Below are positions 32,154 through 34,067 of a stretch of 34,067 nt of DNA, piece after piece. The stretch's first letter is position 1. Each line of letters opens with the position of its first letter. The notes under the pieces are model-generated. The model made no database searches. It worked only from the letters and a program-made list of their open reading frames with translations, and was not told where the DNA came from. The stretch is taken from assembly GCA_027364815.1 (NCBI GenBank), contig DAHXOQ010000006.1, positions 1-34,067 of the forward strand, read 5' to 3'. Position numbers and translations under genes: made by a program. The DNA is from Acidobacteriaceae bacterium. GTDB taxonomy: Bacteria > Acidobacteriota > Terriglobia > Terriglobales > Acidobacteriaceae.

Positions 32154-32222
32154 AGGAAACTCCCCGATAGTATCTGTTAGTTTCCCATTGTCAGATTCTA
32201 CAGGCTGTTCAGTTTTGCGCAC

Positions 32223-32569
32223 CCAAAAATGCGTGAAGCAGTTCTCAGTTGTTGGTAGTTAGTAGTCTGTTATTAGTGCCGGTTTGATGAATCAATTTAC
32301 CGGTACTGGGACGTTGACAAAATAGAGAGAAAAATTTGATTGATGGATAAAATTCGATGTAGATATACCGGGTTTTAGTGCGAAAAATGGGGGATGTTTA
32401 CCACTCAGTTAGCCATCTTGAAAAAATAACAGGGACGAGGGATTAAGCACTAGCTACCCCAAAAAGAAAGTTCACTTTGGGGGACTCCGGCAGGGACTAG
32501 ATGAAAAGTAGGGAACTGGGAATGACGACTGAGAACTGCTGAGGCAACCATGGTTACCTGCCGGGTAGT
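32223..32569. repeat. Intergenic region with AGTTCTCAGTT units and a hairpin
   Basis: About 350 bp with no gene. It holds AGTTCTCAGTT at 32240-32250 (plus), a complement AGTTCTCAGT at 32528-32537, and CCCCAAA...TTTGGGG at about 32457-32482. The units flank the region between two exported-protein genes. Confidence 0.55.
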
Positions 32570-33502
32570 CTATGGTTTTGAGTTGGGCGCTACATAGTTC
32601 ACTCGGGTGTGGAGACGGATGCCGGGACGGGAGACGATGACCTTGAGCTGATGTGAAGAGCCATCGGTGCGGATAGTGGATAGCGAGATGTCGAGAAGGT
32701 AAAGTAGTTCGGGGTACTGAGTGAAGGCGGAGGGTTTGGAAGAGCCAGGGAAAATAGAACCGCCAGTGGCGGAACTGAGTTCTGCTAATGCAATATTGTC
32801 ATCGCCGAGAGAGTGGGATGCGACATCCTGAATATTGAGGGCATTGAGGACTACACCGGATTGAACGATGCGATCTATAGCAGCCGTAGCGGCAGAGCGA
32901 ATTTCTGGAAAGTCGGCGGAGAAGCCCGGCGAGATGAGAACGAGCAACCGGCGTCCAGGAAGTTTGGACATCCGCGAGGCGTAATCGGCCAGTGAGGCGT
33001 AGGTGCCAATGAGGTCGAAGTTGTGAGCGCGGGTTCCCTGTGCGGCAAAGGTGGTGGTGTGCATGGAGGCGAGAGTTTGGCGGAGTTGATTGGGATCGCG
33101 CAAAAATCCACTATTCGTTGAGTCGGTTCCGGTGACGATTGCGACATAGCCATTAGAGTCGAGCGCGGATGAAAGAGCGGCGGCGACAACTTGCCGGGCA
33201 TTGTTCATCTCTTCCATGGTGAGACGTCTGTCGTCAAAATAGAAAACGGTGAAGTGAGCTTGTGCCGGTGGTGCAGTGGAGATGGTGAGGAATTCGGCTA
33301 TAGGAGCTGGCTTGCCGTTATCTAGAACTTTGAAGTCTTCGACATGGAGGTCAGAAACAGGTTTACCCTGCTTGTCGGTGACGACGACTGGGATGCGTAG
33401 GTGGCCAAGAGGCACATTGAGATTAGAATCAGGCGCGGTTTGTGCGATGGCAACTAGAGAAATTAAGAGAGAAAATGAAGCAAGTAATCGCAATATTGAC
33501 AT
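32570..33502 (-). CDS. Secreted VWFA-related acidobacterial protein
   Basis: The start at MSILRLLASFSLLISLVAIA gives a signal peptide (ending AIAQT) with GAGG 7 bases upstream; the track adds 26 residues. After the signal comes VVVTDKQGKPVSDLHVEDFKVLDNGKP, a hallmark of the acidobacterial VWFA (TIGR03436-type) family, then a Rossmann-like VWA domain: HFTVFYFDDRRLTMEEM, RRLLVLISPGFSADFPE. A classical MIDAS DxSxS is not obvious. Such proteins are lineage-specific exported proteins of unknown role, about 310 residues here. Confidence 0.85.
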   Translation of the reverse strand: MSILRLLASFSLLISLVAIAQTAPDSNLNVPLGHLRIPVVVTDKQGKPVSDLHVEDFKVLDNGKPAPIAEFLTISTAPPAQAHFTVFYFDDRRLTMEEMNNARQVVAAALSSALDSNGYVAIVTGTDSTNSGFLRDPNQLRQTLASMHTTTFAAQGTRAHNFDLIGTYASLADYASRMSKLPGRRLLVLISPGFSADFPEIRSAATAAIDRIVQSGVVLNALNIQDVASHSLGDDNIALAELSSATGGSIFPGSSKPSAFTQYPELLYLLDISLSTIRTDGSSHQLKVIVSRPGIRLHTRVNYVAPNSKP

Positions 33503-33825
33503 ATTGATCCTCTGTCGGAAAGAGTTGCATCGCCATGTTACCAAATGCGGGATGTGGACGGAGAGATTAGCGGGTGGCATTCACAGGTTGAGGAGCCACA
33601 ATTAAAGAGAGAAGATCAATAGGTGTGTTCTTTCATTGTGTGGGGCAGGTTTTGTGAATATATTACACAAGGGGCGCGTTCCGTCGCCCCTACGAGGCTT
33701 GAGATTCTGTATGACGCTAACCCAGGGTTGCCCCTTCACTTCGCTCAGGGTTCACCCTGGGCTATTCTCGGCCCTCCCTCCGGAAGGGTTAATTATCAGC
33801 TAAGTTTTGATTGATGCAAATGTAT
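33503..33825. repeat. Intergenic region with composite repeat, copy 2
   Basis: GGGGCG...CGCCCC (33671-33690) is followed by CCCAGGG...CCCTGGG (33721-33761) and a CCCTCCGGAAGGG palindrome. The order matches the repeat at 4274-4327. There is no gene here. Confidence 0.65.
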
Positions 33826-34067
33826 TTAATTCTTTGTTGGCTCCTTCACAATGAAATTGCCAGTCATTGAATCGCAGGGCTTGCCTTCGCACATTGCGCC
33901 TGTAATTCCTGCGCCTTCACTGATTGTGTAGATGCGGTCGACGGCGGGGAGTTTGATTTTTTCGATGGCGCCGGAGGGCCAGTGAATTTCGGCCGTGCCG
34001 GCGTCGGTTGCGTCGCCCAAACCAAAGTGAGGACGCTGATCATTCGAGCTGATAAAACTTCCTCCGC
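33826..34067 (-). CDS. Partial CRTAC1-like protein, ASPIC/UnbV C-terminal domain
   Basis: The frame runs off the right edge; the ORF track starts at an internal TTG, but the reading continues upstream. The sequence GGSFISSNDQRPHFGLGDAT, then EIHWPSGAIEKIKLP, is the ASPIC/UnbV C-terminal domain of CRTAC1-type exported proteins with FG-GAP repeats, which are abundant in Acidobacteriota. The catalytic or ligand-binding parts are outside the window. The gene ends with EGKPCDSMTG and a Lys-rich tail. Confidence 0.85.
   Translation of the reverse strand, partial: GGSFISSNDQRPHFGLGDATDAGTAEIHWPSGAIEKIKLPAVDRIYTISEGAGITGAMCEGKPCDSMTGNFIVKEPTKN

Noticed and set aside
1-34067. tRNA, CRISPR array or complete insertion sequence
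   Set aside because: Intergenic regions were read for cloverleaf-like runs, regular spacer repeats and transposase frames; none were found.

Overview
The window looks like a chromosomal segment from an Acidobacteriota genome, probably class Terriglobia. The main clues are an acidobacterial-type VWFA secreted protein, a TatA starting MGELFQPTH, the C-terminus of an ASPIC/UnbV (CRTAC1-like) protein at the right edge, several membrane proteins of kinds I associate with this phylum, and short palindromic repeats scattered between genes. No rRNA, tRNA, CRISPR array, complete insertion sequence or prophage was seen.

Layout. 1-5710: a truncated minus-strand gene (possibly an alpha/beta hydrolase), a VKOR-family disulfide-forming membrane protein, nadD, an AT-rich inverted NYN-domain gene wedged between nadD and rsfS, rsfS with a long lysine-rich tail, tatA, a small membrane protein that copies the TatA N-terminus, a PNPOx-like flavoprotein and an unknown gene. 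5711-8537: rsmD, divergent from a CBS-containing M50/site-2-protease homologue whose HExxH motif is destroyed, which is followed within 2 bp by rsmI. 8538-14500: unrecognised membrane and secreted proteins, including a ~900-residue exported protein and two mini-genes absent from the ORF track. 14501-15700: a two-gene overlapping operon of an unrecognised acidic protein and a PIN-domain protein. 15788-19546: a TM2 zinc-ribbon protein, a secreted M15-like/DUF5715-like protein, and a PP2C phosphatase plus Ser/Thr kinase pair. 19691-26507: an APC permease, an exported serine esterase, several small membrane proteins and a double-GNAT protein. 26622-31353: an ArnT-like glycosyltransferase, a radical SAM/SPASM protein with a His-Gly-Pro insert, a CRP/FNR-like palindrome and a tandem universal stress protein. 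31488-34067: a secreted copper-amine-oxidase-N-like domain protein, the VWFA protein, composite repeats and the truncated ASPIC/UnbV gene.

Much of the window is conserved housekeeping (NAD synthesis, ribosome silencing and rRNA methylation, Tat export) mixed with lineage-specific envelope proteins. The likeliest novel systems are the unknown-protein/PIN operon, the predicted dead S2P-CBS protein beside rsmI, and the TatA-mimicking membrane protein. None of the functional proposals for these was tested here; all rest on reading the sequence.
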